Source of the DNA: Acanthopleura granulata
Lineage: Eukaryota > Mollusca > Polyplacophora > Chitonida > Chitonidae
DNA length: 64,000 nucleotides
Assembly: GCA_016165875.1 (NCBI GenBank)
Contig: JABBOT010000008.1
Span: 1,210,347 to 1,274,346 of the forward strand
Direction: 5' to 3'
Made by a program: the position numbers and the translations under genes. This document shows positions 14,791 to 28,200 of the stretch, in pieces (position 1 is the first letter of the stretch; each line of letters starts with the position of its first letter). Under the pieces are notes generated by a model, which had not been told where the DNA came from, searched no databases, and saw only the letters and a program-made list of their open reading frames with translations.

Positions 14791-15244
14791 ATGGAAACCC
14801 TACTACTCCCTTAAGGCATTGCCAACTTGCCATTTGCATGCAAGAAATAAACTGGGACTCCTGTATTTCGGGGTAAATGTGTTTCCGTCTTTATCGTAGT
14901 GTGAACAGCTGTGGCTGTTGACATTACCTGCCTAATGACTCCGGCTTATCACCCTTAGGACAGGCGGATTTATTGCCAGGGATCGACACAGAGATGGGTA
15001 GATGATTCCGCACCTGGTCCGTAGCCTCCTCTAGGCATTGGGTCGATTTAGTTCCCGGGACTCCAGATCAGGCAAGGTTAAGAGAGTTACTGTTCAGAGA
15101 GAATTAATTTAATCTGGTGACTTGAACGAAGACTGTGTTTGACCTACCAGGCACCAGTTGCACTGTGGAGCGACCACGTGTGAGATAGCATGTTTAGATC
15201 TAGAATGTAAAAGTCCGTCTTAACCAGCAGGGTGTCAGCAGCTG

Positions 15245-15507
15245 TATTTATTTATTCATTTATTTGACTGGTGTCTTACGCCGTGATCAAGAATACTTCA
15301 CTTATACGACAGCGCCAGCATTGTAGTGGGAGGAAACCTAGCAGGGCCCGAGGGAAACCCACGACGATCCGCAGGTTGTTGGTAGACCTTTCCACGGTCG
15401 GCCGGAGAGGAAGCCAGCGTGAGCTGGACTTGAACTCACAGTGACCACATTGGTGGGAGGCTTCGGGTCATTGTGCTGGGCTAGCGGACTGAGCCGCGGA
15501 GGCCCCC
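15245..15507 (-). mobile_element. tRNA-derived SINE in U1, with 11-bp target-site duplication
   Basis: Read on the minus strand, the head starts at the right with GGGCCTCCGCGGCTCAGTCC, an A-box-like region. A B-box-like GAGTTCAAGTCC follows, then a body and an A/T-rich tail of TAAA type at the left. It is flanked by the direct repeat GTCAGCAGCTG (15,234-15,244 and 15,508-15,518). These are hallmarks of a SINE mobilised by LINE machinery. I recognise this family as widespread in molluscan DNA but cannot name it without a search. Confidence 0.85.
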
Positions 15508-15969
15508 GTCAGCAGCTGCAGATTGCAACAATCCTGGCAGGACCAGTCGTGGTAAAGCTGCCACTGTGCTCCCCAATGAGCCGGATTCCGTCCCTTTAAC
15601 CACAATTCACCGGTGTAGCTTTCTAGTTCAGTTTTTTCAACTAATCATTTCTTAGAAAGAACGGAATCTGCCAACATTGCGAAACTGTAAAGCAATCATT
15701 TAGGCTGAATAGTAGTTAAAAGGTTAACTGCATACACGTATGGCCGAGAGTAAACCCAATGACTCTACCGCATAAAGGATACTCGACTCGTGGGCTCCAC
15801 TAGTACATACACTAGGTGTGGGATCAAACGGATTTATAGAATGCATGTTCTGTCAACGGTTCTGTCTGCCTATATTCTTCTGTCAACGCCAACCTATTTA
15901 AACGTTATGTCAACGGATCTCTCTACCTTCTCATCCGTCTTGTGAACCATTCTTTCTACCTTCGTCGTA

Positions 15970-16248
15970 TCAAACTGTTCGGTCTTGAATTATAATCGTG
16001 GACAGGTGGTTCGATGGCACGAAATTGTCCACGTCTGAGCCAAACCTCGGCTCCGCCAAGGATTCCTCTGAAGAAGTGCCTAAATATTTCCCCAGCAATG
16101 TCCTATTTCCCATGAAATATTGAGCTGTTCCTAAGTGGACAAGCTTGTTACACTGAGAAACCAGCCGAGTCACTTCCCTGACGCCTTCATTTCTTCTCGG
16201 CCCATGCTGTCGATACTTCTTCTGCTTTGTCAAGATCAAAATACACAA
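15970..16248 (-). other. Unidentified 92-codon minus-strand open frame in U1
   Basis: This frame looks protein-like: it has mixed charge and includes QKKYRQHGPRRNEG and YFMGNRTLLGKYLG. The predicted peptide is identical in U2 (22,635-22,913). In U3 it is cut by a 0.6-kb insertion, leaving 30,553-30,777. I recognise no family. It could be an exon or a relic of a transposon protein. Identity between U1 and U2 is explained by recent duplication and is not evidence of selection. Confidence 0.2.
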
Positions 16249-18730
16249 AGGTCATCTGTTTACATAACGACTACACTTTGTCCTCCAGCTTAGCTGACGT
16301 TTTCGCTAAGTAAACTACAATGTGTTTTGGGCTTTTTTCACCCTTCATGTTGTAGTGTTGTACAGCTTGATCAGTTCAGTGTTAGTATGTGTAGAATATC
16401 AACAGTGCGCGAACCGCTTGGTAATGTATCCGTTTATCAGAGCATACTTTAAAACACGAATCATGAACAAACGACATATCTCTATGGCTAACTAAACATG
16501 TAAATTCTTGTCATATAATTCCTCGTATAATTTATTTCGAATGAATTCTCCAGAACTCGCTGTATTCCACTCATTATTGTTTTTATTTTTGACGTATTCT
16601 TCCTCTTGGCTTATCTGGTAAAGTTCTCTAGATTTAATTTCCATATCATTTTCCCTGATAGGATAATGCTATGATAATTATAATAATTTTATCAACCTTA
16701 ATTACTGATGACTTTTGGGAAATTCAAACGATTCACTCACATGTGCGTCGTCCTAGCACTATGAATTACTTTAATTGAGCGCTCAAATTAATTTCTCCCT
16801 AAGCTTTTGCACAAATTACTAAATGCATGATCCAGATTATTTGCAGCCCGCTTCAGTGTTGACATCACGCCCTCAATCACGGGCGTGAAAACGGCTGAAA
16901 TCTGAAAACATGCCCTCTGCATTTTAATCCCATTAAGTCCACCCTTAGATCGTCCGACGGTCCGATGGCATGCAAGATACTTTCCGGTGCCGCTGGTAGA
17001 TTGTGTACGTGGTTTTCGATCACAGCCTGTCAGCTTCAGCGCTACGATCTATAAATCTGTCATCTGCCACACAATCATGAGGGTATATATTTCAAAGTAT
17101 AGCGTGGAACCGGACATGGCGCCCATGAGTTCTTCTCATACAGTGGCTAGTGTACATTTGTGTGGAGATCAGCTATATGCTTGATGGCTTAGATTTATTT
17201 ATTTATTTACGGCACTCTTAACAAATTTTCACTTGTATGATGGCGGGCAGTTTTATGGTTTGAGACTAACGATGTCCTGTAAACTTGCCACATATATGAC
17301 ACACACAGGAACACCATATTGGTTGCCGGCGAGCGGCCTTTAATGAATGTCAGCGCTAGTTGTGAAATCTGGTGGCTCCTTCGATTTTCAGCTTAAATTG
17401 TACATGTACATTCATATTCTTTCAGGGATCATGATGATAATTCTCTTAATAAACGGGTTACTGGCGTATACTGGACGGTGAACATATCACTACGATCTGA
17501 TTTGTGATGTGGACACGCCGTTTAGTGTTGGTTGTGATAATTGAGAGTGTGAACAATTTGTCACTACTTGTATATCCAAGAATAACTGTGATGGTGGTCT
17601 CATGAGTTGGTTTTCACGTAAATGTATATGCTACACCTACATGCATATTCAAATCAGTGTTGTCATGATCAGAGATGTGATAGATAGCAAAGCTGGAATA
17701 ACTGCATAACTGTATGAATGCGTCATAGAGCATATGTAAATATGAGCATAATTGCAGATGCTGTATATTTATGCCTCTCAACACCAGGACGCATTTTTAC
17801 ATGACCTCGTCAAAACGAGGGTAATTGGTTCTTATTTACATTGATTGAGTTTTGATCAGTTGGGCCTTCCACACAGCTCTCACTGCAAGGCACAACAAAA
17901 AAAGAAGGATGTTTTTATCGCTGTGGCACGACGGTCCTGGACACCAATAATGACGATCTTGGTCATGAATAAGGCAGGGACAATAACACGATTAGCGTTC
18001 ACACCATGCCTCTAGAAATGATCAACACCCCATTAACATTTCATGAGATTTTCTGTTCACAATGGCAACTCGCCTCAGCGTGATGTGATCGGATGTACTT
18101 ATCCCTATCCAAGCTATGGCCTGTAATTGTCAATCCAAATCATTACTTTTTTACTCGGTATTTCTGATGTAATTTGTTCACGTCATAATAATGCACCTAA
18201 GACATGTCTGTCAGCCATGCCGGCTGGATATAAGTTTCTCTTTTAGGCATGCGAATTAAAGAGGGATTGTGTGGTTTTTACCTCATCGTGAAAAGACACG
18301 TGGCTACATGTAAGCTTATATCATTCATTACAATAATTTATTACGTGTTTATCAGCAAGGTAAATAGAATCTGCGGTGGTCCGTATATTGTTCTTGTCAA
18401 ATGAAAGAAAACTGTAATGATATTTGAAAAGAGATAAATATTGCAAGCAACATGGATCGAACGATAACAGTTGTATACTTCCTTGAAGAGTTCGAAGTGA
18501 CCTCATTTTTATAATGTTGTTCAAAGGAAGAACAATAACATTAATAATAATGTTTGCGTTATGCCCACACACATTTTAAATATCACACGTTTTGTCAGTA
18601 TGCCCAAACATGACCTTGGAAGCGTAGTCTATATTTAACATTAGATACCAGTTCACACAGACACGATCAACAGGCTGGGAATCAGCGGTTTATAACTGAG
18701 GAAGCTCGTTGGAGATGACTGGCCTTCCAC

Positions 18731-19150
18731 CAACATGACATATACATCAACATGGCAAATACATCAACATGACATATACATCAACATGGCAAATACATCA
18801 ACATGACATATACATCAACATGACATATACATCAACATGACATATACATCAACATGACATGTACATCAACATGGCAAATACATCAACATGATATATACAT
18901 CAAGGTGACATATACATCAACATGACATATACATCAATGTGATATATACATCAATGTGATATATACATCAACATCACATATACATCAATGTGATATATAC
19001 ATCAAGGTGAAATATACATCAACATGACAAATACATCAACATGATATATACATCAAGGTGACATATACATCAACATGACATATACATCAATGTGATATAT
19101 ACATCAATGTGATATATACATCAACATGACATATGCATTAATGTGACATA
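18731..19150. repeat. 17-bp minisatellite, about 24 units (U1)
   Basis: The unit is approximately CAACATGACATATACAT. Variants carry GGCAAATACAT, AGGTGACATATACAT and ATGTGATATATACAT. Variant types are interspersed rather than blocked. The corresponding arrays are 25,396-25,680 in U2 and 34,070-34,168 in U3. Confidence 0.93.
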
Positions 19151-21908
19151 TTATACAGATAGTGCATGCTGTAGGATTGTCTATGAGAAACTGTGAGCTT
19201 GAGAGAAACGACGTTCAGCGAGTACGTAGCACTCGTTGGACCACCTTAAATGTGCATCATTACGACATCAGTGTGGCAAATACGACTTTAAATGCCAATC
19301 TTCTGTAACTTTTTATACCCCATCTTTACCTGATTAAGAATGAAGAACACACAAAGGCTGAAGACAAATCTTCACTTCAATATTCTGTTGATCGCTATCT
19401 TGGTGTTGTCTGGATACAATCCAAATTCTATACATAATACATTGACTCTTTTTGATCTGTTTTGTTAATTAGTTCTCAACGCCGCTTCCATGAATTTTAC
19501 ATTCATACCAAACCACCCGGTGAGTTTGGTGGATGAATAGAACCGGAGTAAGCACCCGGCAAACTCCTCCACGTCTAACACACAGGTTACACAACAGACC
19601 CACAGTAAGCTAGCAGTTTGCCTTTGTGGTGGGAGGCATGTAATCGTGTAAATTAACCTGAAATGCCCCCAGAAAATCATCTTAATAAACTCGACCATCT
19701 ATCTTCTTACATAATTTCAAGGATTGTGAAATCATCCGCAAATGTTTTGTATGAATGTTGTGTCTGCTTGCTGAATGAGGAGAGCTCCACACGGGTTACA
19801 AACGGAGGTGCAGATCTGTTTGCTCTGCACCTCAAGGACGAGATATTGCCTCGGAATGATGGAGACATATGAGCATGGAATATGTGAGTGTATCGGCCAT
19901 TGGTATTTACAATGGGTTGACATATTGCCCCAAGTGGAATGACCAGTATTACCCGACTGTAATAGGGAAACAATACATGTTGTATATGTGAGTGTATCGT
20001 GGTATAAATCATATTTGTGTGTGAAATCACATACGACTGGTGAAACTTAAAACTGGAGGAAAACACAGAGCACATCTGAGTGTATCGTAGTAGACTGTGA
20101 GTGGATACATTAATCCACGGGAATAACAAACACAGCATACTTGAGTGCAGCGTGGTGTACTGTAAGTGGACACATTACTTAATTGAGATAACATACATGG
20201 CATATTTGAATGTGTCTTGCAACAGGAGGAAATATTATGATAGCAGAGGAGCAAACCTTACAATGTCATTTGGTTACATTGGGCTCTGTACGAAAGGGAC
20301 TGGGGTTACTAATCCATGACCAGTGAGGTGGCGTGTTCAAATTCATCTAAATCTCGTTCGGCTGAGCTTTATTCTAACTGTTCTCGACAGTGAAGTGAGG
20401 GAAGTATACTCGACTCAGTTTGGCTTAATTAGTAAACAATGCCCTTGGATAATAAAATCTTGAAAGTATTGAAAAGTGGTGAATAAAATACTCCTGAAAT
20501 TGTTGAAGTTTTGATTTTTCTTGTTACGAATAAAAAAGTTAAAATTTGAAAAACATCTTTGAAATCAGCAGTATTTTATTTTTCAAAATATGTGTGACAT
20601 ATATGTGAGAGCCCGATGAATCTTGCAGGCCACCCCATGCAGAATATTGGTTAAGAGGGATTTTAGTATCCTTACTAATACTTTGTCAGTAAGGTATATT
20701 TTTTGAAAGCCATCTGGTGACAGGTGTAAAATATCTTGTCAATGAAATGCTCACAGAACTGACTGTCATGCTAGATCTCTGCGCGTCTTTCTGCTATCAC
20801 ATTGCCATTAGTGTCATCACAGATCTGTGGGAGATTGAACATACACGTCACTAGTAACAAGAGCACACTGTCCTGTTTACCGAGGCAACTTTGTTTGCTT
20901 TTAATCTGGTCCATAACGTCGATCGTTATACAACACGTGCAGAATAAATCATTCTAAAGCCAGTGCACCCAAACGTGTCCTTTGTGAAGCCTATGCCAGT
21001 CTGCCGGTCTTCCCGGCTCATCTTTGGTGTGAGGAGTATTCTTGCGTTTGCGTGGTAATGCAATTACCTGGTTCAAAGGGGTTTTTTCCCCTCCAGCCAA
21101 TGGCCTAATAGAGAGAGGAAAATATACGTAAAATCGGCTCCACAACAACTCTTCATATCACGTGAAAGTGTATCGGAGTTTTACAAGTTCATGTTTATTG
21201 CCAACCACGACTTATCATAATGAGGTTTAACACTTGACCTATACTTGGCTTTATTGGCCACTGGGAATAATCTTGCGATGTGCTATCTGAAACTCTCCTG
21301 TGTGGAGAGGGAAGTTGACCGTTTGAAGATGTGATCAGTCTGCTATATGGAACTCTCCAGTGTATGGGAGATTGTCCCCTTGGGGATGTGGTCAGCATAC
21401 GATATGACACTCTCCTGTGTACGGGAATGTCGCCTTGAAGATCGGGTCAATATTATGGAAACCCTACTACTCCCTTAAGGCATTGCCAACTTGCCATTTG
21501 CATGCAAGAAATAAACTGGGACTCCTGTATTTCGGGGTAAATGTGTTTCCGTCTTTATCGTAGTGTGAACAGCTGTGGCTGTTGACATTACCTGCCTAAT
21601 GACTCCGGCTTATCACCCTTAGGACAGGCGGATTTATTGCCAGGGATCGACACAGAGATGGGTAGATGATTCCGCACCTGGTCCGTAGCCTCCTCTAGGC
21701 ATTGGGTCGATTTAGTCCCCGGGACTCCAGATCAGGCAAGGTTAAGAGAGTTACTGTTCAGAGAGAATTAATTTAATCTGGTGACTTGAACGAAGACTGT
21801 GTTTGACCTACCAGGCACCAGTTGCACAGTGGAGCGACCACGTGTGAGATAGCATGTTTAGATCTAGAATGTAAAAGTCCGTCTTAACCAGCAGGGTGTC
21901 AGCAGCTG

Positions 21909-22171
21909 TATCTATTTATTCATTTATTTGACTGGTGTCTTACGCCGTGATCAAGAATACTTCACTTATACGACAGCGCCAGCATTGTAGTGGGAGGAAA
22001 CCTAGCAGGGCCCGAGGGAAACCCACGACCATCCGCAGGTTGTTGGTAGACTTTTCCACGGTCGGCCGGAGAGGAAGCCAGCGTGAGCTGGACTTGAACT
22101 CACAGTGACCACATTGGTGGGAGGCTTCGGGTCATTGTGCTGGGCTAGCGGACTGAGCCGCGGAGGCCCCC
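21909..22171 (-). mobile_element. Same SINE insertion in U2
   Basis: This is the orthologous copy of the U1 insertion at the same position, with the same flanking GTCAGCAGCT repeat. The insertion therefore predates the tandem duplication. Confidence 0.85.
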
Positions 22172-22634
22172 GTCAGCAGCTCCAGATTGCAACAATCCTG
22201 GCAGGACCAGTCGTGGTAAAGCTGCCACTGTGCTCCCCAATGAGCCGGATTCCGTCCCTTTAACCACAATTCACCGGTGTAGCTTTCTAGTTCAGTTTTT
22301 TTCAACTAATCATTTCTTAGAAAGAACGGAATCTGCCAACATTGCGAAACTATAAAACAATCATTTAGGCTGAATAGTAGTTAAAAGGTTAACTGCATAC
22401 ACGTATGGCCGAGAGTAAACCCAATGACTCTACCGCATAAAGGATACTCGACTCGTGGGCTCCACTAGTACATACACTAGGTGTGGGATCAAACGGATTT
22501 ATAGAATGCATGTTCTGTCAACGGTTCTGTCTGCCTATATTCTTCTGTCAACGCCAACCTATTTAAACGTTATGTCAACGGATCTCTCTACCTTCTCATC
22601 CGTCTTGTGAACCATTCTTTCTACCTTCGTCGTA

Positions 22635-22913
22635 TCAAACTGTTCGGTCTTGAATTATAATCGTGGACAGGTGGTTCGATGGCACGAAATTGTCCACGTC
22701 TGAGCCAAATCTCGGCTCCGCCAAGGATTCCTCTGAAGAAGTGCCTAAATATTTCCCCAGCAATGTCCTATTTCCCATGAAATATTGAGCTGTTCCTAAG
22801 TGGACAAGCTTGTTACACTGAGAAACCAGCCGAGTCACTTCCCTGACGCCTTCATTTCTTCTCGGCCCATGCTGTCGATACTTCTTCTGCTTTGTCAAGA
22901 TCAAAATACACAA
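22635..22913 (-). other. Unidentified 92-codon minus-strand open frame in U2
   Basis: The predicted peptide is the same as in U1. About 490 bases further upstream on the same strand, U2 alone has another 95-codon frame (23,402-23,689). That frame exists only because of one extra A near 23,561 compared with U1 and U3. A coding reading of this region is therefore speculative. Confidence 0.18.
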
Positions 22914-25395
22914 AGGTCATATGTTTACATCACGACAACACTTTGTTCTCCAGCTTAGCTGACGTTTTCGCTAAGTAAACTACAATGTGTTTTGGGCTTT
23001 TTTCACCCTTCATGTTGTAGGGTTGAACAGCTTGATCTGTTCAGTGTTAGTATGTGTAGAATATCAACAGTGCGCGAACCGCTTGATAATGTATCCGTTG
23101 ATCAGAGCATGCTTTAAAACACGAATCATGAACAAATGACATATCTCTATGGCTAACTGAACATGTAAATTCTTGTCATATAATTCCTCGTATAATTTAT
23201 TTCGAATGAATTCTCCAGAACTCGCTGTATTCCACTCATCATTGTTTTTATTTTTGACGTATTCTTCCTCTTGGCTTATCTAGTAAAGTTCTCTAGATTT
23301 AATTTCCGTATCATTTTCCCTGATAGGATAATGCTATGATAATTATAATAATTTTATCAACCTTAATTACTGATGACTTTTGGGAAATTCAAACGATTCA
23401 CTCACATGTCCGTCGTCCTAGGACTATGAATTACTTTAATTGAGCGCTCAAATTCATTTCTCCCTAAGCTTTTGCACAAATTACTAAATGCATGATCCAG
23501 ATTATTTGCAGCCCGCTTCAGTGTTGATATCACGCCCTCAATCACGGGCGTGAAAACGGCTGAAAATCTGAAAACATGCCCTCTGCATTTTAATCCCATT
23601 AAGTCCACCCTTAGATCGTCCGACGGTCCGATGGCATGCAAGATACTTTCCGGTGCCGCTGGTAGATTGTGTACGTGGTTTTCGATCACAGGCTGTCAGC
23701 TTCAGCGCTACGACCTATAAAGCTGTCATCTGCCACACAATCATGAGGGTATATGTTTCAAAGTATAGCGTGGAACCGGACATGGCGCCCATGAGTTCTT
23801 CTCATACAGTGGCTAGTGTACATTTGTGTGGAGATCAGCTATATGCTTGATGGCTTAGGTTTATTTATCTATTTACGGCACTCTTAACAAATTTTCACTT
23901 GTATGATGGCGGGCAGTTTTATGGTTTGAGACTAACGATGTCCTGTAAACTTGCCACATATATGACACACACAGGAACACAATATTGGTTGCCGGCGAGC
24001 GGCCTTTAATGAATGTCAGCGCTAGTTGTGAAATCTGGTGGGTCCTTCGATTTTCAGTTTAAATTGTACATGTACATTCATATTCTTTCAGGGATCATGA
24101 TGATAATTCTCTTAATAAATGGGTTACTGGCGTATACTGGACGGTGAACATATCACTACGATCTGATTTGTGATGTGGACACGCCGTTTAGTGTTGGTTG
24201 TGATAATTGAGAGTGTGAACAATTTGTCACTACTTGTATATCCAAGAATAACTGTGATGGTGGTCTCATGAGTTGGTTTTCACGTAAATGTATATGCTAC
24301 ACCTACATGCATATTCAAATCAGTGTTGTCATGATCAGAGATGTGATAGATAGCAAAGCTGGAATAACTGCATAACTGTATGAATGCGTAAAAGAGCATA
24401 TGTAAATATGAGCATAATTGCAGATGCTGTATATTTATGCCTCTCAACACCAGGACGCATTTTTACATGACCTCGTCAAAACGAGGGTAATTGGTTCTTA
24501 TTTACATTGATTGAGTTTTGATCAGTTGGGCCTTCCACACAGCTCTCACTGCAAGGCACAACAAAAAAAGAAGGATGTTTTTATCGCTGTGGCACGACGG
24601 TCCTGGACACCAATAATGACGATCTTGGTCATGAATAAGGCAGGGACAATAACACGATTAGCGTTCACACCATGCATCTAGAAATGATCAACACCCCATT
24701 AACATTTCATGAGATTTTCTGTTCACAATGGCAACTCGCCTCAGCGTGATGTGATCGGATGTACTTACACCTATCCAAGCTATGGCCTGTAATTGTCAAT
24801 TCAAATCATTACTTTTTTACTCGGTATTTCTGATGTAATTTGTTCACGTCATAATAATGCACCTAAGACATGTCTGTCAGCCATGCCGGCTGGATATAAG
24901 TTTCTCTTTTAGGCATGCGAATTAAAGAGGGATTGTGTGGTTTTTACCTCATCGTGAAAAGACACGTGGCTACATGTAAGCTTATATCATTCATTACAAT
25001 AATTTATTACGTGTTTATCAGCAAGGTAAATAGAATCTGCGGTGGTCCGTATATTGTTCTTGTCAAATGAAAGAAAACTGTAATGATATTTGAAAAGAGA
25101 TAAATATTGCAAGCAACATGGATCGAACGATAACAGTTGTATACTTCCTTGAAGAGTTCGAAGTGACCTCATTTTTATAATGTTGTTCAAAGGAAGAACA
25201 ATAACATTAATAATAATGTTTGCGTTATGCCCACACACATTTTAAATATCACACGTTTTGTCAGTATGCCCAAACATGACCTTGGAAGCGTAGTCTATAT
25301 TTAACATTCGATACCAGTTCACACAGACACGATCAACAGGCTGGGAATCAGCGGTTTATAACTGAGGAAGCTCGTTGGAGATGACTGGCCTTCCA

Positions 25396-25680
25396 CCAAC
25401 ATGACATATACATCAACATGGCAAATACATCAACATGACATATACATCAACATGACATATACATCAACATGACACATACATCCACATGGCAAATACACCA
25501 ACATGACATGTACATCAACATGGCAAATACATCAACATGATATATACATCAAGGTGATATATACATCAACATGACATATACATCAATGTGATATATACAT
25601 CAATGTGATATATACATCAAGGTGACATATACATCAACATGATATATACATCAACATGACATATGCATTAATGTGACATA
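25396..25680. repeat. 17-bp minisatellite, about 17 units (U2)
   Basis: It has the same unit and flanks as in U1 with fewer copies. This accounts for most of the 138-bp length difference between U1 and U2. Confidence 0.93.
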
Positions 25681-27851
25681 TTATACAGATAGTGCATGCT
25701 GTAGGATTGTCTATGAGAAACTGTGAGCTTGAGAGAAACGACGTTCAGCGAGTACGTAGCACTCGTTGGACCACCTTAAATGTGCATCATTACGACATCA
25801 GTGTGGCAAATACGACTTTAAATGCCAATCTTCTGTAACTTTTTATACCCCATCTTTACCTGATTAAGAATGAAGAACACACAAAGGCTGAAGACAAATC
25901 TTCACTTCAATATTCTGTTGATCGCTATCTTGGTGTTGTCTGGATACAATCCAAATTCTATACATAACACATTGACTCTTTTTGATCTGTTTTGTTAATT
26001 AGTTCTCAACGCCGCTTCCATGAATTTTACATTCATACCAAACCACCCGGTGAGTTTGGTGGATGAATAGAACCGGAGTAAGCACCTGGCAAACTCCTCC
26101 ACGTCTAACACACAGGTTACACAACAGACCCACAGTAAGCTAGCAGTTTGCCTTTGTGGTGGGAGGCATGTAATCGTGTAAATTAACCTGAAATGCCCCC
26201 AGAAAATCATCTTAATAAACTCGACCATCTATCTTCTTACATAATTTCAAGGATTGTGAAATCATCCCCAAATGTTTTGTATGAATGTTGTGTCTGCTTG
26301 CTGAATGAGGAGAGCTCCACACGGGTTACAAACGGAGGTGCAGATCTGTTTGCTCTGCACCTCAAGGACGAGATATTGCCTCGGAATGATGGAGACATGT
26401 GAGCATGGAATATGTGAGTGTATCGGCCATTGGTATTTACAATGGGTTGACACATTGCCCCAAGTGGAATGACCAGTATTACCCGACTGTAATAGGGAAA
26501 CAATACATGTTGTATATGTGAGTGTATCGTGGTATAAATCATATTTGTGTGTGAAATCACATACTACTGGTGAAACTTAAAACTGGAGGAAAACACAGAG
26601 CACATCTGAGTGTATCGTAGTAGACTGTGAGTGGATACATTAATCCACGGGAATAACAAACACAGCATACTTGAGTGCAGCGTGGTGTACTGTAAGTGGA
26701 CACATTACTTAATTGAGATAACATACATGGCATATTTGAATGTGTCTTGCAACAGGAGGAAATATTATGATAGCAGAGGAGCAAACCTTACAATGTCATT
26801 TGGTTACATTGGGCTCTGTACGAAAGGGACTGGGGTTACTAATCCATGACCAGTGAGGTGGCGTGTTCAAATTCATCTAAATCTCGTTCGGCTGAGCTTT
26901 ATTCTAACTGTTCTCGACAGTGAAGTGAGGGAAGTATACTCGACTCAGTTTGGCTTAATTAGTAAACAATGCCCTTGGATAATAAAATCTTGAAAGTATT
27001 GAAAAGTGGTGAATAAAATACTCCTGAAATTGTTGAAGTTTTGATTTTTCTTGTTACGAATAAAAAAGTTAAAATTTGAAAAACATCTTTGAAATCAGCA
27101 GTATTTTATTTTTCAAAATATGTGTGACATATATGTGAGAGCCCGATGAATCTTGCAGGCCACCCCATGCAGAATATTGGTTAAGAGGGATTTTAGTATC
27201 CTTACTAATACTTTGTCAGTAAGGTATATTTTTTGAAAGCCATCTGGTGACAGGTGTAAAATATCTTGTCAATGAAATGCTTACAGAACTGACTGTCATG
27301 CTAGATCTCTGCGCGTCTTTCTGCTATCACATTGCCATTAGTGTCATCACAGATCTGTGGGAGATTGAACATACACGTCACTAGTAACAAGAGCACACTG
27401 TCCTGTTTACCGAGGCAACTTTGTTTGCTTTTAATCTGGTCCATAACGTCGATCGTTATACAACACGTGCAGAATAAATCATTCTAAAGCCAGTGCACCC
27501 AAACGTGTCCTTTGTGAAGCCTATGCCAGTCTGCCGGTCTTCCCGGCTCATCTTTAGTGTGAGGAGTATTCTTCTTGCGTTTGCGTGGTAATGCAATTAC
27601 CTGGTTCAAAGGGGTTTTTTTCCCTCCAGCCAATGGCCTAATAGAGAGAGGAAAATATACGTAAAATCGGCTCCACAACAACTTTTCATATCATGTGAAA
27701 GTGTATCGGAGGTTTACAAGTTCATGTTTATTGCCAACCACGGCTTATCATAATGAGGTTTAACACTTGACCTATACTTGGCTTTATTGGCCACTGGGAA
27801 TAATCTTGCGATGTGCTATCTGAAACTCTCCTGTGTGTGGAGAGGGACGTT

Positions 27852-28200
27852 TGAATGAATGAATGAATGCTTATTGTTTAACGCCCTACTGAAGATTATT
27901 TCACTTATACGAAGGCGGTGTCTCCTTGGTGCAGGACCGATTTCCACCGTATCTTTTATATGGTGCTGCCTCACCGAGACGACTTGCCGAAGACACCCAA
28001 CAAGCCCCCTCACCCAGTCACATTATAGTGACACCGGGCCGACCAGTCCATCCGCTATCCTCTTATTGCTGAGCGCCTAGCGAGGAAGCAGAATATACCA
28101 TTTTTTAAAGTCTTTGGTATGACCCGACCCAGGTTTGAACCCAGATCTCCCCGCCCGAAAGCGGACACTCTACCAATTGCGCTATCCGGGTGGGTGGGCA
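27852..28200 (-). mobile_element. Second SINE type, complete tRNA-like head (U3 only)
   Basis: On the minus strand the head at 28,125-28,197 reads GGATAGCGCAATTGGTAGAG and then GGGTTCAAACCTGGG. These match RNA polymerase III A and B boxes very well. The body includes a region resembling the other SINE family (TTTAACGCCCTACTGA and CACTTATACGAAGGCGG on the plus strand). The tail is (TGAA)n at the left end. U1 and U2 lack it, so it inserted after or during the divergence of U3. The tRNA-like head belongs to the SINE and is not a functional tRNA gene. Confidence 0.85.

Larger units (their letters stand above)
13111..19778. repeat. Tandem segmental duplication, unit U1 (6.67 kb)
   Basis: This is the first of three head-to-tail copies. 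It starts at GGAGAACTCCACACGG and ends just before the same words recur at 19,779. Alignment by eye with U2 is nearly continuous, with scattered single-base changes and small indels. The unit contains, in order, a 70-bp tandem repeat, a 60-bp tandem repeat, a SINE, a short CTGTCAACGG minisatellite, minus-strand open frames of unknown value, and a 17-bp minisatellite. No gene with recognisable function was found inside it. Confidence 0.92.
19779..26308. repeat. Tandem segmental duplication, unit U2 (6.53 kb)
   Basis: This is the second head-to-tail copy. Most of the length difference from U1 comes from fewer 17-bp minisatellite units near 25,396-25,680. Its first 1.5 kb resembles U3 more than U1, for example CACACGGGTTACAAACGG where U1 has CACACGGATTACAGATGG. 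This suggests unequal exchange or gene conversion between neighbours. Confidence 0.92.

Noticed and set aside
18321..18572. 83-codon minus-strand frame preserved in U1, U2 and U3 (33,661-33,912)
   Set aside because: U3 differs from U1 at about nine residues, mostly amino-acid-changing and unconservative. This argues against coding constraint.
18731..19150. CRISPR-like periodic repeat
   Set aside because: Units are contiguous, degenerate and only 17 bp, with no unique spacers. It is a eukaryotic minisatellite.
28125..28197. tRNA gene on the minus strand
   Set aside because: The A and B boxes are good, but the sequence continues into a SINE body and tail and is flanked by duplicated-unit sequence. 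It is a SINE head.
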